The translations under genes and the position numbers were made by a program. This document shows positions 33,003 to 41,651 of a stretch of 64,000 bases of DNA, one piece after another (the stretch's first letter is position 1; each line of letters opens with the position of its first letter). The stretch comes from Zipacnadum sp036504235 (GTDB lineage Bacteria; Armatimonadota; Zipacnadia; Zipacnadales; Zipacnadaceae): contig DASXVN010000079.1 in assembly GCA_036504235.1 (NCBI GenBank), forward strand, positions 186,001 through 250,000. Reading direction: 5' to 3'. The notes below the pieces were generated by a model that saw only the letters and a list, made by a program, of their open reading frames with translations, was not told the DNA's origin and searched no databases.

Positions 33003-33554
33003 ATGCGCAGAACTACGCTGACAGTGGCGGCCGCCGTGCTGATGCTAACCGTCTGGGCGATCGCGGCCTCGGCCGTGACGCTGGTCTTTGAGGGCGAGAA
33101 CTATACCTGGATCAAGCCGTCCATGAAGGTCGCCGGGAGCGACGACACCGCCTCGGGGGGCAAGTACGTCTACATCCCGATGCGCTCCAACCACGGCCAG
33201 ACCGAGCAGGGCCCGGCGGACGCAGGCAACGTCACCTACAAGGTGTACATCCCCACGGAGGGCTATTACACCGTGTGGGCGCGCACCAAGTGGTTTGACG
33301 GCTGCGGCAACTCGTTCTTCTACTATATGGACAACTTCAGCCCCGAGGCGGCGCGCGTGATCGAGGATTCCACTTACCAGAAGTGGCACTGGGTCAAGGG
33401 CCGCGCCTTCAAGCTGACCGTCGGCTATCACCAGGTCCGGTTCCAGTACCGCGAAGATGCCTCGAAACTGGATCAGTTCCTGGTCACGACAGCCGACGAA
33501 TGGACGCCGACCGGCAAGATGTCGGAGACTTCTCGATACCTGTGGCGGCCGTAA
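33003..33554 (+). CDS. Secreted carbohydrate-binding-module-like protein
   Basis: 183 aa from the ATG at 33003 (GGGTGAGAG upstream, overlapping the gene before closely). Signal peptide: RRTTLTVAAAVLMLTVWAIAASA, cleavage near SA-VT. The mature part is a single beta-sandwich (LVFEGENYTWIKPSM; TYKVYIPTEGYYTVWARTKW; WHWVKGRAFKLTVGYHQVRF), the arrangement of CBM6/35-like or DUF-type modules that bind glycans or sit in surface polymers. Function unknown. It is the first of four secreted proteins after the ligase, possibly displaying on, or binding, the glycan made by this locus. Confidence 0.72.
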   Translation: MRRTTLTVAAAVLMLTVWAIAASAVTLVFEGENYTWIKPSMKVAGSDDTASGGKYVYIPMRSNHGQTEQGPADAGNVTYKVYIPTEGYYTVWARTKWFDGCGNSFFYYMDNFSPEAARVIEDSTYQKWHWVKGRAFKLTVGYHQVRFQYREDASKLDQFLVTTADEWTPTGKMSETSRYLWRP

Positions 33555-33583
33555 TCGCCTGGGGCTAGTGGGGGTAGGTACGC

Positions 33584-35698
33584 TTGATCAGATTTAACCC
33601 GCGGCGCTGGCGGGCAGCGCCGTTGCTCTTGGCTTTGTGGACGTGCAGCCTTATCCGAGCGCAGGCCCAAGCCCCTCCCCCGGCGCCGCCACCCGCGGCC
33701 GCGGTGGACATCGCGGGCGTGGGCAAGATCGAGTTGCTGCCGGACCAGGCCGCCGGGGACTGGATTCTCTTCGGCAAGCTCACGGTGGCTGATCCTGCGG
33801 CGCTCAAGCTGGCCGTGGTGCTCGACTACCAGGAGACCGGTGGCGCCCATTACCAGTTGCGGCTCACCGGCAAGGATGCGCAGTTCTTCCTCGTCACGCC
33901 GGGCAAGGCGCAGCCGCTGGGGCCGCCGGCCCCGGTCGGCAACGCCCTGGCCCCCGGCCAGCAGGTAGACCTGGCGCTGCGCCGCGAGGGCTGGAACCTC
34001 GCCCTGCTGCTGGACGGCCGGCTGATCTGCTCGGCCCAGGACGGCACGTTGACCGCCGGGGGCGTGGGCTTCCTCGCCGCCGGCGCGAAGCTCGACAACC
34101 CCCTGTTGCAGCTCGTCGGCGACATGGAGTTTGAGGACGACTTCATGCGGGCCGCCGACACGCAGAGCCTGTGGAAGCCGACCTCGGGCGCCTGGCAAGA
34201 GGAAACGCTGCGCATCGATCCCCAGGCCCAGACCATGCAGGAGGCCGACTCGGCCAACGCCTTCAGCTACCTGGGCAAGTCGCCCACGGGCCGCGGGCTC
34301 TCGATCGCCGGCTACTGGTTCTGGTCCAACTACCTGCTGCAGGCCTCGGTCCGCCCCCTGGCGGGCGGCGCCTGCGGGCTGGTGGCCTACTTCCGCGACC
34401 CCGATAACTACCTCGCCCTGCGCTGGACGCCCCGCGCCTCCTCGGCTGCCGACGGCAACCGGCTGCAGATCGTGCAGCGGCTGGGCGGCGTGGAGACCAT
34501 CCTGGCCCAGACCCCCGGGGGCTTCCGCCCCGGCCAGTGGTATAAGCTGGGTCTGGCGGTCAACGGCCGCTGGGTGCAGGCCTACCTCGACGATGAACTG
34601 CTGCTCAGCGGCGAGAATCAGGCGCTACGCCAGGGCAAGTTCGGGTTGCTGGCGGAGGGTGCCGAGGGGACCAGCTTCGACGACGTGGCGCTGCTTCCCT
34701 GGGACTTCTTCGCCGACGACTTTACCGGCGACGAGCGCTGGGACCCGGCCTCGGGCAAATGGAGCCAGGCCGACCGCCGCGCCACCACCACCTCCGGGGG
34801 GCTGCTGCTGGGCCCGCCGCTGAACTGGGAACGCTACGCCCTGGGCGCCGACGCGCACCTCGACAAGGGGAGCGCCGGCGTCGTGTGGGGCGGGCATGAC
34901 CCCCAGAACTACAATATGCTGCGGTATGTGGCCACCGGGGCCGCCACCGCACGCGCCGAACTGGTGCAAGTCACCGGTGGCCAGGAGAAGATTCTGGCCA
35001 CCGCGCCCGCCCCGCGCACCGCGGCGGTGGCGGTGCAGTTGGGCGTGCAGGTGGACCGGAACGTGGTCACGGGGCTGGTGAGTCAGACCGAGGTGCTCCG
35101 CACCGTGCTGCCGGCCGCCACTTCCGGCCGCGTGGGCTTGTATGCGAGCGGCCCGGCCTGGTTCAGTTTCCTGGCGGCCGAGCGCCTCGCCCCGCCCCCC
35201 TCCGCGCACGTCACCAAGGAATTCCGCGACGATGAAACCCACTGGGAGATGGCCTCCTGGGCCACCAGCCGTTCGCCGTGGCAGATTCCCGGACCCCTGC
35301 AAGGGGAAAACGACGGGACCATGATCCTCAAGAAGGTCGCCAGTCCCACCGAGTTCGGCAACAATATCTGGTGGTCCAAGGGCGACTACTACGGCGACAA
35401 GCTGGTCTCCTTCACGCTGCCGCGCCTGGGTGAGGTGGCCGGCACTATGCGGCTGACCCTGGACACGCAGCCGGACGCCGCGGGCAAGCCCGTCGGCGGC
35501 TACACCCTAAGCCTGGCCGCGCAGACCGGCTCGCGCGAGATGAAACTGGCGCTGACCGCCGGGGATAAGCCCCTGGGCGAGGCCAAGGTGACCGCCGGCG
35601 AAGAGGATCCGCTCATCGAATACACGCATCTGGGCCCCTCGCTGCAGGTGCGAGTCAACAAGCAGCTAGTGCTGCAGGCAACGGTGAACCCCCAATGA
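33584..35698 (+). CDS. Secreted LamG/concanavalin-like multidomain protein
   Basis: 704 aa from a TTG at 33584 after GGGGGTAGG. Signal peptide: WRAAPLLLALWTCSLIRAQA, followed by a Pro/Ala linker. At least three jelly-roll modules follow, recognised by repeated phrases: DDFMRAADTQSLWKPTSGAW and DDFTGDERWDPASGKW start two of them, while YFRDPDNYLALRW, WYKLGLAVNGRWVQAYLDD and VVWGGHDPQNYNMLRY are typical concanavalin-like strands of DUF1080-type proteins. A final module starts near EFRDDETHWEMASW. Glycan binding outside the cell is likely. It shares a stop/start overlap (ATGA) with the next gene. Confidence 0.75.
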   Translation: MIRFNPRRWRAAPLLLALWTCSLIRAQAQAPPPAPPPAAAVDIAGVGKIELLPDQAAGDWILFGKLTVADPAALKLAVVLDYQETGGAHYQLRLTGKDAQFFLVTPGKAQPLGPPAPVGNALAPGQQVDLALRREGWNLALLLDGRLICSAQDGTLTAGGVGFLAAGAKLDNPLLQLVGDMEFEDDFMRAADTQSLWKPTSGAWQEETLRIDPQAQTMQEADSANAFSYLGKSPTGRGLSIAGYWFWSNYLLQASVRPLAGGACGLVAYFRDPDNYLALRWTPRASSAADGNRLQIVQRLGGVETILAQTPGGFRPGQWYKLGLAVNGRWVQAYLDDELLLSGENQALRQGKFGLLAEGAEGTSFDDVALLPWDFFADDFTGDERWDPASGKWSQADRRATTTSGGLLLGPPLNWERYALGADAHLDKGSAGVVWGGHDPQNYNMLRYVATGAATARAELVQVTGGQEKILATAPAPRTAAVAVQLGVQVDRNVVTGLVSQTEVLRTVLPAATSGRVGLYASGPAWFSFLAAERLAPPPSAHVTKEFRDDETHWEMASWATSRSPWQIPGPLQGENDGTMILKKVASPTEFGNNIWWSKGDYYGDKLVSFTLPRLGEVAGTMRLTLDTQPDAAGKPVGGYTLSLAAQTGSREMKLALTAGDKPLGEAKVTAGEEDPLIEYTHLGPSLQVRVNKQLVLQATVNPQ

Positions 35699-38600
35699 GT
35701 CGCTTTCCCTCTCGCCATCGCTCGGGCGGCCGGTATGGCGCCCGTCTGCTGTTAGTGAGTCTGAGTCTGCTCGCGGCCTGCCTGGTGGCGTCCGCCGAGA
35801 CCGGGACCCCGTCGCCGTCCGCGGCCGCCCTGCCCCTGGTCAGCGCGGAGCGGTACGTCGAGGCGCAGGCGCTCCTGGCGCCGTACGTGCAGACCCACCC
35901 GGAGGACGTAGGCGCGCGCTATTGGCTAGGACGCGCTCTGCTCGGACTCGGCCAGCGCGAGGCGGCCCTGGAGCAATTTCAGGCGGTGCTCGCCCAGAAG
36001 CCGGCCTCGGCCGATTCCCGTCTGTATCTGGCCCAGGCCCTGTGGGAGCTGCGCCGGCCCGAGGAGGCCCAGGCCCAACTGCGCGACCTGCTCAGCCGCG
36101 ACCCCGGCAACACCCTGGGCAAGGCGCTGTTGGACCGCATCAGCCGCGGGGACAACCCCGTGCCGCCGCTTCCCCCGGACGTGGCCGGCGGGCAGATCGC
36201 CTTCACCAATGGCGGCCTGGCCCTGGACCCGGGCGGCCTGGACCTGCAGACCTATCACCTCAAGGACTACACCTTCAGCAACGCGCCCACCGACTGGCTG
36301 ATTACCTCCGGCACCTGGGCGACGACCAACCGCTGGAACTGCTCGCCGCAGTGGTCCTGGTACGGGGGCTTCGCCGACAACGCGCCGGCGGCCATCTGGA
36401 CCAAGGAAGAGTTCGCCGGCGACGTGACCGTCGAGTGGTACATGGCCTACAAGATGGGGTTCAAGGCCCCTTCCGGCCGCATCTACAAAGGGCCCGGGCT
36501 GGTGGCTCTGTCCATGTGCGGGGATGGCGGGAATCTCGACAGCGGCTACACCTTCATGGTGGGCGCGGACTTCAACTCCTCGGCCAAGATCATGAAAGGC
36601 GACAAGGTCCTGGCGGAAACCCATGACACCTCGGCCCTGTTCCCGAGTTGGGAGCACGGCCAGCCCAGCACCTATACCTGGCACCGGCACTGGTGGGCCA
36701 TCCGCGCCCGTAAGCAGGGCGACCGCTTGCAGCTCTACTACGAGAACAAGCTGGTCCTGGAGGCCCGCGACCCGGCGCCCCTGTACAGCGGCCGCGTCGC
36801 CGTTTGGACCTACGACAACGGCATCGTGGTGCCCCGGCTGCGCATCTTCTACCAGAACACCGTGCGCCCCCGCACCGAGCCGGCGGGCCGCGAGGCCTGG
36901 ATCACCCCGGTGACCGAGGTCGCCCCGCGGCTGCTGACGGTCACCTCCACCAGCCACCCGTCGTTGCAGGCCGATTTCGAGTACGATCTAGGCCCCTTCC
37001 GCTCCCTGGGGGACGACAAGAGCGCGGTGATGACTCTGGTCCCCGGCGGCCCCTCCGGCACCGGGCATTGTCTGTCCCTGATCAACCCCAGTGGAGGCGG
37101 CAGTTTCGGCGCGCTGATCTCGCCCGACAAGCTGGACGCGCGCGATTACTCGCGGCTCAGCTTCGACTACCGGGTTCCGCCCGCCGCCAAGGTGAACTTC
37201 TACCTGGGCTCCAATGGGCGCTGGTACGAGATCGTCTTCACCGGTCGCGAGGACCCCTCCACCCGCTGTGTGCTCCTGGGCAAGATTCCCGGCGTCATCG
37301 CCGACAACCAGTGGCATCACGCCGAGTTTGACCTGCTGGGTGCGCTGGCCGGCGTCGGCCTCGCTCCCGAGCAGGCCAGCTTCAGCGTCCTGCACCTGGG
37401 CAACTTCAACAACGGGGACCTGCTGGGGGCGGGTTTCGGCGGCAATTCCGCCGGCTGCACTTGGTATCTGGACAACTTCTTCCTGGGTAGCCCGCGGGCG
37501 GACCGGACGGTCAAGCTGGCCGTGCAGCCCGCGGCGGGGCAGACGGTGGCCGGCTACGCGGTCGCGGTGGACCAGAATCCCACCGGCGCGGCCGGCAAGC
37601 CGGTCACGCCGCCGCCCACCGAGGTCACGGCCTCCGGCCCGGGGCTGTGGTACGTGCACGTGCAGCCCACCCGCCCGGACGGCAGCGCCGGCAGCACCAC
37701 CAACTATGCCTTCCGCGTCGTCGCCGGCACTCCGCACGCGCCGGTCGCCGACCCCGTCACCACCGCGCCGTATGGCGGCGGGCCGATCACCCTCAAGCTG
37801 GACAACTCAGGGGGAGGCACCGTGGATCCCGCCAGCGTGAAGCTCACCGTCAATGGCCAGAGCCTCAGCGTGGGCCAGCCCGGTCTGCAACTGGACCCCC
37901 AGACCCCGGCCCTGCGCCTGGACCCGGCCGCGGCCGGCGTGGTCGTCAAGGCTGGTGGCTCCCTGCAGATCGCTCTGACGAACGTAGCCGACCGGGCGGG
38001 CAATGCCCTGGCCACGCCGACCACCCTCAACTACACCTACAGCGCGCCGGCCGACCACGCGGCGCCGGCGCTCCCGGTCGTGCAGCTCTCCGACCCGGAC
38101 CTGTGCAACCTGACTTTCGAGTCGGGAACGGACGGCGTCGTGCCCTGGGGAGGCGACCAGTCAGCGGTAGCCGTTGACCCCAGCACCAGCGCCGCGCCGG
38201 GCCACTCCAGCCTGCGCATCAGCACCCTCACGGCAGGCTCGACCTGCGGCGCGCTGCTGCTGGCCCGGCCCTTCGATGCCGGCAAATACCGGCTGCTCAG
38301 CTTTGACTACAAGGTGCCGCCCTGGGTGCACGTGGACCTCGGCCTGAATGTGAGCGGGCAGTGGCAGAATTTCCGCTTCACCGGAACGGACAGCCCTTAC
38401 CTCGTGGGGACCATCCCCGCGGTGATCGCCGATAACCAGTGGCATCACGCCGAACTCAATCTGTTCGACGCGCTGCGTACGGCCAATCCCCTGCGGACCA
38501 ACTACCAGGTGCTGCAGATGGTCATCGCCGACTGGGGCTTCCCCGCCAGCGATGAGGGCGCCAGCTACTGGCTGGACAACATTTGCCTGTCGCCGGTGGT

Positions 38601-39936
38601 CAGCTCGGCCAGCGGGCTGCAGATCGCCTGGCAGTCTGCGGCGCTGGGCGGCCTGTCCGGCATGAACTACTCCCTGGACACGACTCCGGGCAAGGAGTTG
38701 CCGACCACCAGCCAGCCGGTCGTGAGCCCCCTGAAGATCGCCGCTGCGCAGTCCTTCGACGGCTACCTGACGCTACGCGCCCTGGGTGCCAATGGCCAGT
38801 GGAGCGACACGATGCGCCGCCGAATCCTCGCGGATAAGGGCAGTCTCGCCACCCAGATCCTCGGCCCGGCCGAGGGCACGCACGCGGCTCCCAGTGAGGT
38901 GGGTCTGAAGGTGGCCGCGGCGGCGGGTCCGGCCCGCGTGGATCCGTCCAGTCTGGTGCTGTCCGTAGCGGGGACCGACTACCGCGTGGACGGCCAGGTG
39001 GTTCGCTACGACGACAGCAACGGCATGCTCACTTGGGGCTGCGAGCGCACCACGCCGCCCACGGTTTTCGCCAACGGTCAGGAGGTCAGCGTGGCCCTGC
39101 GCTCTGCCCAGGACTTCGCCGGCAATAAGCTGGCGACGCTGCCCGCCTGGAAATGGACCATGGACTACGCCCAGGACAAGACGGGGCCAGCGCTTAAGAA
39201 CCTGTTCTGCCTGTCGCATCCGACCTTCCGGTGCGACACCTTCGAGTCCGGGCAACTCGGCGAGGTGGCGGCCGAGGCCGGCTGCCAGGTCAGCGTAACC
39301 GATCAGGGCCCGGCCAGCGGCCAGAAGAGCCTGCTGGTGCACAAGACGGGCGGCAAGCTGATCGTGCGGCTGACCTCCAGCGTCTACGCCGCCGACAAGT
39401 ACCCGCTGCTCTCCTTTGACTACAAGCTGCCCCCGGCGATGAAGGTCAACCTCGCCGCCGATATGCTGGGCGTCCGCTACGTATGGACCCTCACCGGCGC
39501 CGGCGGCCCCAACTTGGTGCCCGGCGTGGTGGCCGATGGCCAGTGGCACCGGCTCTACGTTAACCTGACCCCGGTGCTGCGCGCCGCGCGCCAGCAGGGA
39601 GCCCTGCAGGTCAGCAACCTCTATCTGATTGAGCAGGGCCAGAACGCTCCAGCCGGCACCGAGTTCGGCCTGGACAACCTGACGATCAGTGGGGTCAGCT
39701 ACGGCCCGGTTTCCTGCCGCTGGCAGGCCACCGATCCCACCGGCGTGCCGGGGGTCAGCTACGTATTGACCCAGAACCCGACCGAGAATCCTCCCGACGC
39801 GCCGCTGGACGCCGCGGCCTCGCACGTCTTCCCGACTCCCGCTCCGGGGCTGTGGTTCCTGCGCATCAAGGCCCGGGACGGCGCGGGCAACTGGGGGCCG
39901 GTCGAGACTATCGGGGTCGTCAACCGGACGCCCTAG
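35695..39936 (+). CDS. Giant secreted protein: TPR, LamG-like and three repeated galactose-binding-like modules
   Basis: 1413 aa, ATG at 35695. Signal peptide: LLLVSLSLLAACLVASA. TPRs follow at about residues 55-150 (ARYWLGRALLGLGQREAALEQF). A jelly-roll module spans about 175-400. Three homologous modules then occur at about 416-602, 798-968 and 1171-1335, each opening HPS/DPD/HPT + F-E and holding RLSFDYRVPPAAKVNF-type (LSFDYKxPP) and GVIADNQWHHAE-type motifs, with Ig-like Asp/Pro-rich linkers between them. It is probably a cell-surface or matrix scaffold. The gene ends just before a membrane transferase that has its own promoter. Confidence 0.8.
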   Translation: MSRFPSRHRSGGRYGARLLLVSLSLLAACLVASAETGTPSPSAAALPLVSAERYVEAQALLAPYVQTHPEDVGARYWLGRALLGLGQREAALEQFQAVLAQKPASADSRLYLAQALWELRRPEEAQAQLRDLLSRDPGNTLGKALLDRISRGDNPVPPLPPDVAGGQIAFTNGGLALDPGGLDLQTYHLKDYTFSNAPTDWLITSGTWATTNRWNCSPQWSWYGGFADNAPAAIWTKEEFAGDVTVEWYMAYKMGFKAPSGRIYKGPGLVALSMCGDGGNLDSGYTFMVGADFNSSAKIMKGDKVLAETHDTSALFPSWEHGQPSTYTWHRHWWAIRARKQGDRLQLYYENKLVLEARDPAPLYSGRVAVWTYDNGIVVPRLRIFYQNTVRPRTEPAGREAWITPVTEVAPRLLTVTSTSHPSLQADFEYDLGPFRSLGDDKSAVMTLVPGGPSGTGHCLSLINPSGGGSFGALISPDKLDARDYSRLSFDYRVPPAAKVNFYLGSNGRWYEIVFTGREDPSTRCVLLGKIPGVIADNQWHHAEFDLLGALAGVGLAPEQASFSVLHLGNFNNGDLLGAGFGGNSAGCTWYLDNFFLGSPRADRTVKLAVQPAAGQTVAGYAVAVDQNPTGAAGKPVTPPPTEVTASGPGLWYVHVQPTRPDGSAGSTTNYAFRVVAGTPHAPVADPVTTAPYGGGPITLKLDNSGGGTVDPASVKLTVNGQSLSVGQPGLQLDPQTPALRLDPAAAGVVVKAGGSLQIALTNVADRAGNALATPTTLNYTYSAPADHAAPALPVVQLSDPDLCNLTFESGTDGVVPWGGDQSAVAVDPSTSAAPGHSSLRISTLTAGSTCGALLLARPFDAGKYRLLSFDYKVPPWVHVDLGLNVSGQWQNFRFTGTDSPYLVGTIPAVIADNQWHHAELNLFDALRTANPLRTNYQVLQMVIADWGFPASDEGASYWLDNICLSPVVSSASGLQIAWQSAALGGLSGMNYSLDTTPGKELPTTSQPVVSPLKIAAAQSFDGYLTLRALGANGQWSDTMRRRILADKGSLATQILGPAEGTHAAPSEVGLKVAAAAGPARVDPSSLVLSVAGTDYRVDGQVVRYDDSNGMLTWGCERTTPPTVFANGQEVSVALRSAQDFAGNKLATLPAWKWTMDYAQDKTGPALKNLFCLSHPTFRCDTFESGQLGEVAAEAGCQVSVTDQGPASGQKSLLVHKTGGKLIVRLTSSVYAADKYPLLSFDYKLPPAMKVNLAADMLGVRYVWTLTGAGGPNLVPGVVADGQWHRLYVNLTPVLRAARQQGALQVSNLYLIEQGQNAPAGTEFGLDNLTISGVSYGPVSCRWQATDPTGVPGVSYVLTQNPTENPPDAPLDAAASHVFPTPAPGLWFLRIKARDGAGNWGPVETIGVVNRTP

Positions 39937-39956
39937 CAGCCAGGCCCGGCGGCCTG

Positions 39957-39965
39957 TGCTATAAT
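39957..39965 (+). promoter_or_regulatory. Extended -10 element, leaderless start
   Basis: TGCTATAAT (extended -10, perfect) at 39957-39965. The transcript start would lie near 39972, only about 3 nt before the GTG at 39975, so the mRNA would be leaderless or nearly so. No good -35 is seen, as expected for extended -10 promoters. Confidence 0.55.
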
Positions 39966-39974
39966 GCCTGCGCT

Positions 39975-41651
39975 GTGAAGACTTCCTCCCGACCGGCCCC
40001 GCGTGCGGGGCGTAACCAGTCCGCCCCGCCCGCTCGCGGAGCCGTCTCTCCGCGGGTCGGGCTGCGCCGCTACCTGCCGCTCGCCCTGCTGGTGGCGCTG
40101 GCCGCGGGGCTGCGCTTGGCCGGGATCACCTGGGGCCTGCCCAGCGACACCCACCTGTTCTCCTACCACCCGGACGAGTACCATTCCCTGCGGGCGCTGT
40201 TTTCGCTGGCTCTGGCCGGGGACCTCAACCCCCACTTTTTCAACTACGGCAGCCTCTATCTGTACCTGGTGGTGGCGGGTGCGCTCCTGCTGCATCCGGG
40301 CGCCTCGCTAACCGCCTGGGGCGAGCAACTGGCGACCGGCCAGGCCGGGCCGCTGCTGCGTTCCTGGACGCTGGACGCACGCTTGGTCAGCGTGGTCTGC
40401 TCGCTGCTGACCGTCTACGTGGTGTTCCTGCTGGGACGGCGCCTGCTAGGCCCGCGCGGGGGGCTGGCGGCGGCCCTGCTCCTGGCCGTGGCCCCGCTGG
40501 CCACGCTGCTCGCCCACTACGGGACCGTGGACCCGGCGCAGTGCCTCTTCCTCACGCTGACCCTGTACCTGTCGCTGCTCCTGCCCGAGCGCCCCGGCTG
40601 GCGGACCGTTGCCTGGGCGGGAGTCTGCGCCGGGCTGGCGGCCTCGGTCAAGTACAACGGAGCGGTGGTCCTGGTCGCTCCGCTGCTGGCCGCGGCCCTG
40701 GCCCCGAGCGACGGGACGCGACCGGCGGTCGGCACCGTCCTGCGGCGCTGGGGAGCCCTGCTGGGCGCGGCCGCCCTGGCCTTCGCGGTGACCTCGCCCT
40801 ACACATGGCTCTCCTGGTCGGAGGCGCACCGCGACTTTTCTTTTGAGCTAGCCCACATGCGAGCGGGGGAGGGCCTGGCGCTGGCGGCGGACCCCTCCGG
40901 CCTCTTCTACCATCTGCGGCACCTGCTGGCGCCCGGCCTGGGGCCGGCGCTGCTGCTGGCGCTGCTCGGCGCGGTCGGCGTGGTCTACCGGCGCCGGCAG
41001 CAGTGGTATCCGCTGGTCCTGTTCGCGCTGCTTTGGCTGGTGATGATCAGCCTGGCCCGCGTACGCTATCCGCGCTATGAGTTGGCGCTGCTCCCGCCCC
41101 TGGCGCTGCTGGCGGCCGTGCCGCTGAGTTGGCGCCGGGGCCGCTGGGTCTGGCGCGGCTTGGCGGCCCTGAGTCTGCTGGCCGCGCTCGGCTGGAGCCT
41201 GCAGACCGTAGCGGGCCTCGCCCGTCCCGACCCCCGCGACCAGGCGCTGGCCTATCTGCTGTCGATTGTCCCGCCGGGGCAATCCGTGGGGCTGCTGGGT
41301 ACCCCCTGGTACTCCGATCCGCCGCTGGACTACTGCAACGGCGGCGCGGGCCTCAACAGCCTGTGGCTGTGGCGGGGCTATCAGCGCCCGGTCCGGCGAC
41401 TGTGGTCACTGGAGGGCGGGCTCCCGGTGAGCGCCGCGCTTCCCCCGGCCCTGGCGACTTCCGATTTCCAGGTCGCCGACGGTCTGCGCGTCGGTGATCC
41501 CGCGACGGTTAGCCTCATGTTCAGCGTGGCCGCTCACTACCGGCGGACGGAGACTTTCGGCGGCGCACCGTATTACCTCGTACCAGGAGATTTGGGGCCG
41601 GATTGGCGTTATCCCTGGCCCCGCCTTGAGATATGGCAACTAAACCCGTAA
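39975..41651 (+). CDS. GT39-like membrane glycosyltransferase (dolichyl-phosphate-mannose type)
   Basis: 558 aa from the GTG at 39975; no Shine-Dalgarno, but an extended -10 sits just upstream, so a leaderless start is plausible. The basic N-terminus (AGRNQ, RVGLRRYLPL) is followed by about 11 helices. The early loop has FSYHPDEYHSLRALFSLA, an acidic D-E pair like that of PMT/ArnT/GT39-type transferases. LLARSWTLDARLVSVV-type and SVKYNGAVVLVAP blocks match the PMT_2 family. A periplasmic domain ends the protein. It would use a lipid-linked sugar on the outer face. Confidence 0.78.
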   Translation: MKTSSRPAPRAGRNQSAPPARGAVSPRVGLRRYLPLALLVALAAGLRLAGITWGLPSDTHLFSYHPDEYHSLRALFSLALAGDLNPHFFNYGSLYLYLVVAGALLLHPGASLTAWGEQLATGQAGPLLRSWTLDARLVSVVCSLLTVYVVFLLGRRLLGPRGGLAAALLLAVAPLATLLAHYGTVDPAQCLFLTLTLYLSLLLPERPGWRTVAWAGVCAGLAASVKYNGAVVLVAPLLAAALAPSDGTRPAVGTVLRRWGALLGAAALAFAVTSPYTWLSWSEAHRDFSFELAHMRAGEGLALAADPSGLFYHLRHLLAPGLGPALLLALLGAVGVVYRRRQQWYPLVLFALLWLVMISLARVRYPRYELALLPPLALLAAVPLSWRRGRWVWRGLAALSLLAALGWSLQTVAGLARPDPRDQALAYLLSIVPPGQSVGLLGTPWYSDPPLDYCNGGAGLNSLWLWRGYQRPVRRLWSLEGGLPVSAALPPALATSDFQVADGLRVGDPATVSLMFSVAAHYRRTETFGGAPYYLVPGDLGPDWRYPWPRLEIWQLNP

